Assembly: GCF_900343125.1 (NCBI RefSeq)
Contig: NZ_OPYL01000001.1
Location: forward strand, 496,001 to 560,000
Reading direction: 5' to 3'
Length of the DNA stretch: 64,000 nucleotides
From: Dysgonomonas sp. Marseille-P4361
GTDB lineage: Bacteria; Bacteroidota; Bacteroidia; Bacteroidales; Dysgonomonadaceae
Below the pieces are notes generated by a model. It was given only the letters and a program-made list of their open reading frames with translations. It was not told the DNA's origin and ran no database searches. Of the stretch, positions 55,860-64,000 are shown piece after piece; the stretch's first letter is position 1, and every line of letters begins with the position of its first letter. Made by a program: the position numbers and the translations under genes.

Positions 55860-57452
55860 ATGAAAAAAATATTTGCATTACTCTGTTTCTTGGTCTTATT
55901 CTCTATCAACCTTGTAGCTCAAGAGTGGCAGCAGAAAGAATCAATATTCTTTAATAAAGAAAATAATATTTTCTTTATTGTAGATTCTACTATTAACAGT
56001 ATCGAAAGGGAGGAAATAGTAGATAAGACTAAAACATATATACAAAAAGACTTGGAGTTACTGCAAGGGGATGATTTAACAGAACCTCTATCAATCTTAT
56101 TTTTTGGTAGCAGGGAGGAAATGCATCTAAAAACAGGTAAGAGAGTATCTAGTTTTAGTATGCTTAAAAATAGTGGGAACCCTGTGTACTCTATAAATGT
56201 TGTATATGACTCTTTACATTGTCCATTAAACAGGGAATTAATTAAGATGATCATCTCTACTAAATGGGGGGATATGAAAGATAGTAAACTCATTTGGCTT
56301 AGAGAAGGCTTGTCGACTTATGCTACCCCCGAAGCTGATGACTGTAATAGTTATACCCTTGAGGATAAATATGCTTATCTATTACAAAATAATAAATTAA
56401 TTGATCTGGAAGAATTTCCTGTAAATGAGATTTCTCCTGATTATAAAGCAGCCCGTATACAAGCCGCTTATATTGTTTCTCTTCTTTTAGAGAAATATGG
56501 AATAGAAAAGTTTAAAAAACTATGGCTTGGCGGAATGGATAATTTTGAAACAATATTTGAAGAAAGCCTTAATTCAATAATTCAAAAATTGAATAAAAAT
56601 TTTGAGCAAAAATATAAAATACTTATCCCTATAGATTGGCAAACACTAACAAGTGACTGTATCTATCCACAACCTGACGACTGGTTATTTATATATGATC
56701 AAAACGGTCTTGGGAAATTAATGTCCAAAGAGGTTGATAGTATACAATTTATTATATCTTTAGACATAGATGTAGGCAAAGGAGATGAAATCGTTGAAAA
56801 GACAAAAGCCTACATTGCCCAAAATTTAGAATTAATCAATGAATCTGGATTAGAATCTTCTATGCATCTGGTTCTCGTGGATAGTAGAGAGGAGGTAGAA
56901 AAGGTATTAGGAGGTAAGCAAGCAGGGCTGGCTCAATTTAATGCAGAAGAAAAAATACATTCAATTGTTGCAGTATATAATGATCTGTTTCCGAGTGCTC
57001 TTAAGCACGAATTGATGCATGCAATATCTATTGAAAAATGGGGAAAACAAAGTCCTGATTTGTTATGGGTGGCTGAAGGCTTAGCTGTTTTTGCGGCTCC
57101 AGAAGCAGAAGAATGTACAGGCTATACTTTGGAGGAAAGATATGTTTACCTTTTACAACAGAACAAATTATGGGATGTAAATCATCTGTTTACTTCTTCA
57201 TGGACCAGAACTGAATATACCCAAGCAGGTTATATTGTCAAATATCTAATTGAGAAATTCGGGATAAAAAAACTGAAAAAACTGTGGCAGACAGGAATGA
57301 AAGACTTTGAGGAAATTTATGGACTAAATTTTGAGGAAATAATAAATAATATAAATGAGAATCTTTATCAAAGATATCCCAACCAAATGGAGCTTGATTG
57401 GGATACTTTTAATGAGGATTGTATCGAGTTTTTTATTACTCCTAAGCAGTAA
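55860..57452 (+). CDS. Exported protein with two tandem peptidase-MA domains, first one inactive
   Basis: 530 residues with a signal peptide (IFALLCFLVLFSINLVAQ). Two copies of the domain found in the divergent neighbour. The first (~25-265) has CPLNRELIKMI where the zinc motif should be: both His are lost (RELIK), though the later Glu remains (WLREGLSTYA). The second (~270-530) is intact: SALKHELMHAI near residue 383 and WVAEGLAVFA. An internal duplication with one decayed, possibly substrate-binding, domain. Confidence 0.82.
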   Translation: MKKIFALLCFLVLFSINLVAQEWQQKESIFFNKENNIFFIVDSTINSIEREEIVDKTKTYIQKDLELLQGDDLTEPLSILFFGSREEMHLKTGKRVSSFSMLKNSGNPVYSINVVYDSLHCPLNRELIKMIISTKWGDMKDSKLIWLREGLSTYATPEADDCNSYTLEDKYAYLLQNNKLIDLEEFPVNEISPDYKAARIQAAYIVSLLLEKYGIEKFKKLWLGGMDNFETIFEESLNSIIQKLNKNFEQKYKILIPIDWQTLTSDCIYPQPDDWLFIYDQNGLGKLMSKEVDSIQFIISLDIDVGKGDEIVEKTKAYIAQNLELINESGLESSMHLVLVDSREEVEKVLGGKQAGLAQFNAEEKIHSIVAVYNDLFPSALKHELMHAISIEKWGKQSPDLLWVAEGLAVFAAPEAEECTGYTLEERYVYLLQQNKLWDVNHLFTSSWTRTEYTQAGYIVKYLIEKFGIKKLKKLWQTGMKDFEEIYGLNFEEIINNINENLYQRYPNQMELDWDTFNEDCIEFFITPKQ

Positions 57453-57490
57453 ATTAGCAGCAAGAATAGACCTACTGCTAATTCTTTTAT
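57452..57490 (+). terminator. Terminator between convergent genes
   Basis: Perfect 9-bp stem AATTAGCAG / CTGCTAATT with TTTTATTG after it; it starts at the last base of the peptidase gene's stop codon. Confidence 0.75.
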
Positions 57491-57495
57491 TGTCA

Positions 57496-57900
57496 TCACA
57501 TATTAAGTTTTGTACATTGCTTTGTTCTCCATGAATTAAAAGGCATATTAAATTGTTTGCATTGCCCTATTCCACCATCTGGCATTACACAACTATCATT
57601 TACATCTTTACCTTTACACGGATATTCATAATCATTCATTTCGATACATCGAAGATAATTCTGGCCGGCTCCCCCAAGACAAGCATATGTATAACAAGAA
57701 GCTCTCTCACTCCTATCACCCGTTAATCCAAGGCTCTTAGCACAATCTGCATCACTGGTACACTCATCAGGACATGGCCAAGCTTCCGATCCACTGGCTG
57801 ATCCACTGGCAGATCCACTGGCAGATCCACTAGCTGACATTAGTTGCATACTGCTTAATGTTTCAACATCTTTTAATTTTAATTCTCTTAATTTACTCAT
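57496..57900 (-). CDS. Cys-rich precursor peptide with GG-type leader
   Basis: 134 residues from the ATG at 57900 (a longer frame of 24 more codons looks untranslated). The leader MSKLRELKLKDVETLSSMQL resembles Bacteroidales GG-leader natural-product precursors (LKL...LS..M..), followed by four SASG/GSAS units, then a core of ~95 residues with ten Cys (WPCPDECTSDADCAK ... SCYTYACLGG ... YPCKGK ... SCVMPDGG ... QCKQF ... QCTKLNM), enough for five disulfides. Next to a VKOR-thioredoxin gene and glycosyltransferase genes. Product and processing are inferred; it could also be a plain exported Cys-rich protein. Confidence 0.7.
   Translation of the reverse strand: MSKLRELKLKDVETLSSMQLMSASGSASGSASGSASGSEAWPCPDECTSDADCAKSLGLTGDRSERASCYTYACLGGAGQNYLRCIEMNDYEYPCKGKDVNDSCVMPDGGIGQCKQFNMPFNSWRTKQCTKLNM
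57788..57835. repeat. 12-bp tandem repeat in the precursor gene
   Basis: Four units of GATCCACTGGC(A/T) (the last has GATCCACTAGCT), coding in frame for Ser-Ala-Ser-Gly units between leader and core. Whole-codon length means copy-number changes would keep the frame. Confidence 0.9.
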
Positions 57901-58000
57901 TTTTGATTTTTGATTAATGATATTGTAGATTTTGTTTGCACGTGCTATCACTTTTGCCCTACAATTTAACAAAATGATATTCTTGATAATCTTTAAAAGT

Positions 58001-59560
58001 TTATTTTACAAAGTATAATGTTTCTTCGAGTTTATAATAATAAGGAAGTTCATGACCGTTAATCAGAACTGTCGGAGTTGCGTCTATTCCATTTTGTTCA
58101 TTCCATTCTTTATGTTTGTAGTATTCTTCTTCTACTACCTTATTCGTAATATTAAAATCATATTTATTGAAAAACTGCTCTTTATTATATTTCCCCTCGT
58201 TGAACCATTCATTGAAGATTTCTTTTTTCTTTTCTAAAGTAATGTCAGCTAAATAAGCTGCAGTTAAAAATTTTGCACTTGATTCCAGATTAGGATTGAA
58301 CGAAGTAAAAATGTATTGTACACAAATGTCGTTTCTTGCTATTCTTAATAATTTTTCAATTTGTTTATGTATCTCTGCACAAGGTGAACAATGAGGATTG
58401 GTTACAATGGAAATGAGCATTTTTGCTTCTTTATTTCCCAAAATGATTTTAGAAGTATATAAATCAACATTATAACGAGGTTGTTTCTTTAGTAATGCCT
58501 CAAATACTGCAGGCTTCATCCTTAGCTTGTTTACATCCTTAAGTAAGTATTCATATTTCTTATCACTGATGGCTTTGGGAAGATAAAGGCTAATAATGAG
58601 GAATGGTACTATATAGATAATTCCCAAAAGAAAAAATTCAGATATGATAATTGTAGGTACAGAAATATAGTTGAACGCTAGGTTAACGATAAAGGTTATC
58701 CATAATAATATTTGTACTATAAGGCACAGAGGACACCATTGTTTAGCTTTGAATCGCTGATACCAAACACTCCAAAAGCTGTAAGGAAGAGCACAGAGGT
58801 TGATTAAAGCCAAGTAGCTTACGAACTGAGGGAATAGCAGTACAATCAATAGATTAGAAATAAAGTAACTAAGTCCTACTTCGCTCCAACCGATTACTCC
58901 CATAAACTTTGCTGCGGGAGAATTTAACACATCATTGCAGCCTCCTTTCTTAAACAATGAGCATATTTTATCTGCATTACTATTGGGTATATACATTTGT
59001 TTTTGTATAAGCAGATATCCTATATATATGCCAATTACACTAATCGTTGTTAAAGATAATAGCCCCAAATTGGCATAAATTTCATTTGTAAGAAATCCAA
59101 TCAGAGCCAATGCTGCTATACATACAGCTAGTAGATTTTTTCGTAGCAGATTAAAAGTTTGTTGAATATAGTTTTCTTTGTAATTGAGTTCGAACGTTTT
59201 TTCAGTTTTTTCAGATAAGAGAACTATTCCATTCCATACATTCATAAATTCGGAGATTGCGAATTCTCTCCTTTTCCCTTTTTGTATACAATATATTTTC
59301 TTATCTGTCAATTTATGGACTAAAGTAATTTCCCCATAGAGGGTTATAATGCAAGGGAGCTCGAGTGAGTAGATCTCATTCTTATCATTCATCTTTAAGG
59401 TTACATTCTCAAGGTTATACTCAGATAACATTTTCGTGAATTCGAATAGGCTATTTGGGTCAGGGTTTTGAGAGTAAAGCTTATTGATGTTCATCTGGGT
59501 ATACTTGACTCCTAACTTTTTTAAATAGAGTTCAAGAATTTCTTTGTTTTTAATATTCAT
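58001..59560 (-). CDS. C39-like / VKOR / thioredoxin fusion protein
   Basis: 519 residues. N-terminal ~130 residues resemble a peptidase C39-like domain without the catalytic Cys (LELPCIITLYGEITLVHKLT, FAISEFMNVWNGIVLLSE). Then a VKOR membrane domain (~140-330) with Cys pair CSLFKKGGCNDVLNS and redox CxxC in KQWCPLCLIVQ. C-terminal DsbA/thioredoxin-like domain with NPHCSPCAEIH and cis-Pro GIDATPTVLINGHELPYYY. This build makes disulfides outside the cytoplasm. It directly precedes the 10-Cys precursor gene in transcription order (100-bp gap), pointing to it as the substrate. Confidence 0.88.
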   Translation of the reverse strand: MNIKNKEILELYLKKLGVKYTQMNINKLYSQNPDPNSLFEFTKMLSEYNLENVTLKMNDKNEIYSLELPCIITLYGEITLVHKLTDKKIYCIQKGKRREFAISEFMNVWNGIVLLSEKTEKTFELNYKENYIQQTFNLLRKNLLAVCIAALALIGFLTNEIYANLGLLSLTTISVIGIYIGYLLIQKQMYIPNSNADKICSLFKKGGCNDVLNSPAAKFMGVIGWSEVGLSYFISNLLIVLLFPQFVSYLALINLCALPYSFWSVWYQRFKAKQWCPLCLIVQILLWITFIVNLAFNYISVPTIIISEFFLLGIIYIVPFLIISLYLPKAISDKKYEYLLKDVNKLRMKPAVFEALLKKQPRYNVDLYTSKIILGNKEAKMLISIVTNPHCSPCAEIHKQIEKLLRIARNDICVQYIFTSFNPNLESSAKFLTAAYLADITLEKKKEIFNEWFNEGKYNKEQFFNKYDFNITNKVVEEEYYKHKEWNEQNGIDATPTVLINGHELPYYYKLEETLYFVK

Positions 59561-59617
59561 GATTCTGGTATTAATGTTTATTTTTCATTCTTCTATATAG
59601 ATAAATTCAAAAAAAAA

Positions 59618-59728
59618 TTATGCAGGAATATCGTCTTTCCAAGTTCCCATGTGTAGGAGGGCGATGTAGTTTCCAGAATGACGGCCTATTTCATTATGAT
59701 ATAGTAGCACACTTAAGGTATAAGCTTC
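59618..59728 (-). pseudogene. Coding-like remnant in frame after the GT2 stop
   Basis: After the TGA of the GT2 gene (59729-59731) the same frame stays open for 36 codons: EAYTLSVLLYHNEIGRHSGN, YIALLHMGTWKDDIPA, then TAA. The peptide looks protein-like but has no start of its own near the TGA. It may be a lost C-terminus, or the end of another deleted gene. No family recognised. Confidence 0.35.
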
Positions 59729-60562
59729 TCATATGTCTCGGAATTCTACATATTCAACTATATTTTTTCGGCTGTTGTAAATCCTAATGTTGGTGTTTAT
59801 ATACTCTTTTCTAGTTTCACCTTGTACAGTGCTGTCTGCATTTCCAGTATGTTCATCCCTTGAGTAGAATAGCTTGTTACTGTCAGGAACATCCATGTAG
59901 GGAAAGGAAGTAAGTCCAGCATTATATATCCTATTAGATAGATCGGGATGTTCAAACCCCCGCCGACCAAAAAGAGGAGACATCCCTCCACACATATCTA
60001 AACAAATGCGTTTATAATAACACATACATCCACGTGTGTGGGAATAGGCTCTGATATTACTATCTGAATATATCAAAAGAGTATCGTTCAATTTAGGTTT
60101 GTTTAAGCCTCTATATTCTTCAAATATATAGTTAAGATGAGATTCACGGCTTTCAATATAAGGCTTGTACCAATCTTCTACCACTGGGCAACAATCATCA
60201 TCAAACATAAAAAAGTGTTCACATCCTGCATTGTACAACAATTCAAAACACTTATTCTTAGCCCTCGCTATTCCCACATTCTGATTGAATCTATATGTAG
60301 CTTCCGGTACAGGTTTGTCGCTGGCATCATCTACCACTACAATTTTTGCATTGGCAGGGGCAAAACGTTGTATCTCTTCGTAGACTCTTTTGAAAATGTC
60401 GTATCTGTTGTGGGTTGTAATTCCAATACCTATGGATGGTATAACTTTGTGAGATGTAATACCGTCAATTTCCGTATTATTTCTTTTGGCAAGATTGGGA
60501 ATGTTATTCTTAATATCTTTAAATTTCTGATGCAATGGTTTGTTTAAATTATCTATATTCAT
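59729..60562 (-). CDS. Glycosyltransferase family 2
   Basis: 277 residues, GT-A fold. IGIGITTHNRYDIFKRVYEE, IVVVDDASDKPVPEATYRFN, QNVGIARAKNKCFELLYNAG and EHFFMFDDDCCPVVEDWYKP (DDD metal site), later GMSPLFGRRGFEHPDLSNRI. The N-terminal 40 residues are an extension before the GT domain. Related enzymes occur in phages and peptide-modification loci. Part of the minus-strand cluster of three transferases; acceptor possibly the Ser-rich precursor (inference). Confidence 0.85.
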   Translation of the reverse strand: MNIDNLNKPLHQKFKDIKNNIPNLAKRNNTEIDGITSHKVIPSIGIGITTHNRYDIFKRVYEEIQRFAPANAKIVVVDDASDKPVPEATYRFNQNVGIARAKNKCFELLYNAGCEHFFMFDDDCCPVVEDWYKPYIESRESHLNYIFEEYRGLNKPKLNDTLLIYSDSNIRAYSHTRGCMCYYKRICLDMCGGMSPLFGRRGFEHPDLSNRIYNAGLTSFPYMDVPDSNKLFYSRDEHTGNADSTVQGETRKEYINTNIRIYNSRKNIVEYVEFRDI

Positions 60563-60606
60563 AATTTTGTTAATCTTAATTTAAATTCGTTTTATTCTTT
60601 TCCTTT

Positions 60607-61308
60607 TTACCGCCAATCCCCAAAAAAATAATGGACAGCATAAGCATTTTTAATTTTGCTTTGTAATTCTTTATTATTCATCTCTCCTCTTAAATATTTT
60701 TGAGATTCCCTGCAGTCAAAAGGACTGACAAGCTTATCAGAAATCAAAAAGATCTCTTCTTTTTCTTTTTGACTTAAACTATTATACAAATCAATGAGCA
60801 TCCATGGACCAGCCGATGTGAATATTTCTATGTCTTTGGGTTTGTTGTTGTGCTTGTTCTTTTTAGAAAAAATAGTTTGTATTATTTTTTTCATAAACCA
60901 ATGATCAGGAGTACTAAGCATAAGAGCACCATTGAGCATAAACTCTTGTTCTTCTCTGCTGCGGTGACTAATCGGATCAAGAGCGAAACAGCACTCTTTA
61001 TTTTTAATTAAAGGTTCTATAGATAGAATTGATTCATAATCAAAATCGACATGCATCCCTCCTATTTTGTCTAAAATAAAATATCTAACAGCATCCCAAC
61101 GTTGCATATCGTATGGGAATTCAATAAATTGCTTATAATATTCAGGATAGTTGTTAAGGACAAAATCATTTATTCGTTTGTCATCCCAAAATTCATACTT
61201 CCAATTTGGATAGTCGTTCTTCCAGGTTTCACTTAAAATCTGAAAATGTTCTGGTAACTCTTTTTCCCCACCCCATATTTGATGGATAATCTTCGGAATT
61301 TTAATCAT
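60607..61308 (-). CDS. Glycosyltransferase family 32
   Basis: 233 residues. Typical GT32 start IPKIIHQIWGGEKELPEHFQ, then YDMQRWDAVRYFILDKIGGM and HVDFDYESILSIEPL with the DxD motif, and MLSTPDHWFMKKIIQTIF. Transfers a hexose (Man/Gal/Glc type) to an acceptor. 44 bp before the GT2 gene and 15 bp after the DUF6734-like gene. Confidence 0.92.
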   Translation of the reverse strand: MIKIPKIIHQIWGGEKELPEHFQILSETWKNDYPNWKYEFWDDKRINDFVLNNYPEYYKQFIEFPYDMQRWDAVRYFILDKIGGMHVDFDYESILSIEPLIKNKECCFALDPISHRSREEQEFMLNGALMLSTPDHWFMKKIIQTIFSKKNKHNNKPKDIEIFTSAGPWMLIDLYNSLSQKEKEEIFLISDKLVSPFDCRESQKYLRGEMNNKELQSKIKNAYAVHYFFGDWR

Positions 61309-61323
61309 AGTAATAAAGTTTAA

Positions 61324-62748
61324 TTAATCTGTATATATCAATTTATTATAGAAAAGATACTCCAATGCGTTTAGCAACATATTGTATACGATTTTACTCT
61401 CATTTGTTATTTTGGGAGGAATAGATACTCTAATTTGTTCTAATAAAGATTCAAGTGTCTTTTCTTTATCTAAGAGGATAAGTAGATTGTAGCTCAAATC
61501 ATCTATAAGAACTTCCTTATACCCTTCATTGAGAAGAACAGGGATGCAAACAATGTTAAAGTGATTAGAAAACTGATTTTGCTTCAACCTGTTTTTTGTA
61601 AACTCTTTTAATTCCTGAGGCCATTCTTTAGTGTCCTCGTAAATTGATAAGTGGGGATTTCGTTTTATTCTTGTAGATAACTTCTCATTTCTGTCCTTAT
61701 TCATAAAGCTGAGATAATGGCATAGTTTTTGGTCCATATTTAATAATTCCTTATTCTCTAGCCCCTTCCACTCTATAGATAAATCTCTCAGAAAAAGATT
61801 ATACTTTTTCATGCTTCTTAGTAATAGATTATTACCATAAAAAAATACATTTTGACTAGAATTATTTATACGAATATGATCCTGCGGGAATAGAGCTACA
61901 ATTCTATTATAGTATTCCGGATACTTATTTAATAAGGTTCGACTTAGCAATTCACATATTCTATCGTTCCTTTTGTGCCCTCCTATTATATGCATTATTT
62001 GACTGTTTTCGAAAGAGTAGAAATCACAGAAGTCATTATAAGTGTAGCCATTATCATGGATATTTCGATCAATAATTGTATCCACTCTTTCCCCCTCTTT
62101 TTCTGCAAGACATGCAAATAGTATTTGCTCGAATAATATATTGTGATTTCCATCTATATTTTGGCAATAGGCTTTATCTATATTGTTCCCTTCAATAAAA
62201 TCAAAAGCCTCTTGGCAATATTTTTTTATAAATTCAATATCATTTCCTCCGAATACCCCTGCATTATATGATGGTATAGATTCTCTTTCTAAACAGCTTC
62301 GCAAATATGGTTTAATATTAATCCCTCTTTGAAGGATTCTGTCCATGAATGTTCTATAGTAAGAGGTTCCACTCTCTTTGTTTTGGGCAATTAATTCTGT
62401 ATATTGCAAATTCTTATTAAGCCCATTAGGCAGATAAACATCTCCGTCTACATGAATAAAAGGTTCTTCTTGAAAATAGTAAGTTAGTAATTTGGCATAT
62501 GCCCAATGGTATTCATGACACTCTAAATTGTCGTACTGTTTAATAATTTTAGTATAGGGTAGTTGTAGTTTGTCTTTGAATAAAGTATAGCCGACTGAAT
62601 CTGTATACATCACCACCTCTTCGAAGTTTTTCTTTAAAGTCAAGCAACTTAATGCCCATGACATTAGATGATATTGTGGATGCATCCATCCAAAGCTGTT
62701 TATTAATGGATCTTTGCGTCCACTCCAAAATGTTTGTACTGCTTTCAT
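61324..62748 (-). CDS. DUF6734-like protein (glycosyltransferase-like N-domain)
   Basis: 474 residues. The N-terminal ~290 residues look like a GT-A type transferase (MKAVQTFWSGRKDPLINSFG, WAYAKLLTYYFQEEPFIHVD then GDVYLP with the DGD site, YNAGVFGGNDIEFIKKY, IMHIIGGHKRN), the pattern I associate with DUF6734. The C-terminal ~170 residues are separate, ending in a small helical region (ESLLEQIRVSIPPKITNESK), perhaps a PqqD-like or docking segment. First gene of the minus-strand cluster. Function inferred only. Confidence 0.6.
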   Translation of the reverse strand: MKAVQTFWSGRKDPLINSFGWMHPQYHLMSWALSCLTLKKNFEEVVMYTDSVGYTLFKDKLQLPYTKIIKQYDNLECHEYHWAYAKLLTYYFQEEPFIHVDGDVYLPNGLNKNLQYTELIAQNKESGTSYYRTFMDRILQRGINIKPYLRSCLERESIPSYNAGVFGGNDIEFIKKYCQEAFDFIEGNNIDKAYCQNIDGNHNILFEQILFACLAEKEGERVDTIIDRNIHDNGYTYNDFCDFYSFENSQIMHIIGGHKRNDRICELLSRTLLNKYPEYYNRIVALFPQDHIRINNSSQNVFFYGNNLLLRSMKKYNLFLRDLSIEWKGLENKELLNMDQKLCHYLSFMNKDRNEKLSTRIKRNPHLSIYEDTKEWPQELKEFTKNRLKQNQFSNHFNIVCIPVLLNEGYKEVLIDDLSYNLLILLDKEKTLESLLEQIRVSIPPKITNESKIVYNMLLNALEYLFYNKLIYTD

Positions 62749-62909
62749 ATTATTTGAGATATCTTAGATTTGTTCTTATAGATAAATTCCCAAATATTTG
62801 ATTCACTTCTTAAACATAAAAATATTCTAATCTTTTGTTCTTTAACAAATGGACTTGCGAACTTTGTTTGTACAGATAGTTAAGGGATAAAATTCAATAC
62901 ATTTATCCT

Positions 62910-63191
62910 ATGAAACAAAGAGTAGTTTATGACCGAGAGTTCAAAGCGAATGCCCTCAAGTTGAGTTATGAACGCAGTAATCTAAGTTTGTTTGCCCGAG
63001 AGCCAGGTGTCATAACTAAGAAACATTACAACTGGCGTAGCCAGCACAAGCAGAGAGGTTCTGAGAGTTTCCCCGGCAAAGGTAATACAGCAGTTGAAGC
63101 TAAAGTTTTAGCTAAGTTAAAAAAAGAGTCTGCATGTCTACAGCAGGAGCATGAGATTCTAAAAAAGCTATCAGATCATCTCCAAAAATGA
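62910..63191 (+). CDS. IS3-family transposase OrfA
   Basis: 93 residues, apparently intact. HTH region YDREFKANALKLSYERSNLS and KHYNWRSQHKQRGSESFPGK, then a C-terminal leucine-zipper-like helix (LAKLKKESACLQQEHEILKK) as in IS3/IS150-type OrfA. Its OrfB partner is destroyed, so the element is not active. Confidence 0.9.
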   Translation: MKQRVVYDREFKANALKLSYERSNLSLFAREPGVITKKHYNWRSQHKQRGSESFPGKGNTAVEAKVLAKLKKESACLQQEHEILKKLSDHLQK

Positions 63192-63194
63192 CCT

Positions 63195-63945
63195 GTGATT
63201 TATAAGTTTATACATAAGTACCGCTATATATGAAAGATCGGATTCTGACTGCCTATTTTATAAGAGACGTTATGGCAGTCCTCGTATCAGGGAAGAGCTT
63301 TGTAAGAGCGGGACTGATGTATCATTGCCTACAGTTGTAAAATATATGAGACCTATAGGATTAAAGAGTAAATATTCATGTAAAAACAAACCGACGACAG
63401 ATTCTTCGCATAAAGGATCTGTTGCTGACAATATCTTGGATCGTAATTTTCTTCTTTTCACCCTCCTGCAAGTGTGTTTCAGATACCACTTATTTGCTAA
63501 CCAAGGACGGATTATTATATCTGACTATTATCATGAACTTATTCAAATGTGACATTCAGGTTGGACATTAAGCTATAGAATGACAGCACAAAATACTGTT
63601 ATAGCAGCAATCAACAAGGCTGCAGCCAATACCTTTTCAAGAGAATATAATCTTTCATTCAAACAGAGGAGTACAATATGCAGCCAAGGCTAGGATTAAT
63701 ACCCTGAAGTCATATAACATCATCCAATCTATGAGTAGAAGGGCAACTGTTGGGGTAATGTAATAGTAGAGTTCTTTTTAAATAATTGAAAATGAAGTTG
63801 TTATATAATTGTGAGTCGATGGATAAAAACAGGTAGTGTTAGCTGTCTTTGAGTACATAGAAGTCTGGGACAGAAGGCAAGGAAGATATTCATCTCTGAA
63901 CTATCAAACTATCTAAGAATTTAATGACCAATGCAGAATATAAAA
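63195..63945 (+). pseudogene. Decayed IS3-family transposase OrfB
   Basis: Pieces of the DDE integrase in several frames: YGSPRIREELCKSGTDVSLP, then VVKYMRPIGLKSKYSCKN (~63270-63400), TVIAAINKAAANTF (~63595-63640), SYNIIQSMSRR (~63705), and FEYIEVW then SLNYQT (~63850-63915). Stops and frameshifts separate them. The right end of the element could not be defined. Confidence 0.88.
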
Positions 63946-64000
63946 GATGTCGCTTAACTTTTTGTTCGAAAAGAATTAGGATCTCCACTTTCAAAGAATA

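Noticed and set aside
60137-60547. Plus-strand frame of 136 codons inside the GT2 gene
   Set aside because: Antisense shadow of a clear glycosyltransferase.

Overview
The window looks like a low-GC Bacteroidales chromosome, Dysgonomonas-like by gene content (genus not certain). The clues are a type II-C CRISPR system with 47-bp repeats, promoters of the TTTG-19 bp-TAnnTTTG type, a FISUMP surface protein, a TamL-type lipoprotein, IntDOT-like integrases and a GG-leader peptide gene.

Layout. 1-1296: end of cas1, cas2 and a short CRISPR array. 1.7-7.4 kb: degenerate phage- or plasmid-derived module with a large replication-initiator-like gene that carries an iteron array and an AT-rich tract inside its own coding sequence, an antirepressor broken by one amber codon, and an excisionase-like gene. 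A tyrosine recombinase (7439-8662) sits at the 3' side of tRNA-Gly and tRNA-Tyr. 9.0-32.1 kb: core chromosome with ribH, deoC, a MazG-like gene, dtd, a membrane glycosyltransferase, hdeD-like, an acyltransferase, uvrC, apt, mnmG, cutC, a TlpA-like thioredoxin, ygiQ, tamL, a cupin gene split by an ochre codon, a FISUMP protein, lpxK, purine nucleoside phosphorylase, an EamA transporter and thiL. Two exact parS (ParB-binding) sites lie between apt and mnmG, so this is probably close to the chromosome origin.

32,220-54,423: a complete 22.2-kb integrative mobilizable element inserted in the 3' end of tRNA-Phe and bounded by a 24-bp direct repeat. It has an integrase, two HTH proteins, a DUF3408-like protein, an oriT-like inverted-repeat region, a mobilization protein and a relaxase. 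Its cargo is a full exopolysaccharide/capsule operon (export protein, chain-length protein, flippase, polymerase, four glycosyltransferases or related enzymes, pyruvyl transferase pair, acyltransferases, UDP-sugar dehydrogenase). It has no conjugation apparatus and no initiating sugar-phosphate transferase, so it should rely on a helper and on host enzymes. One acyltransferase is frameshifted and has lost its SGNH catalytic Asp-His.

54.7-62.8 kb: accessory locus. Two divergent gluzincin-type peptidase genes, one of them a tandem duplication with a dead first domain, are followed by a minus-strand cluster: a Cys-rich GG-leader-like precursor peptide with a Ser-Ala-Ser-Gly repeat, a VKOR-thioredoxin fusion (disulfide formation) and three glycosyltransferase-like genes. 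I read this as a candidate system making a glycosylated, disulfide-rich secreted peptide. 62.9-63.9 kb is a decayed IS3-family element.
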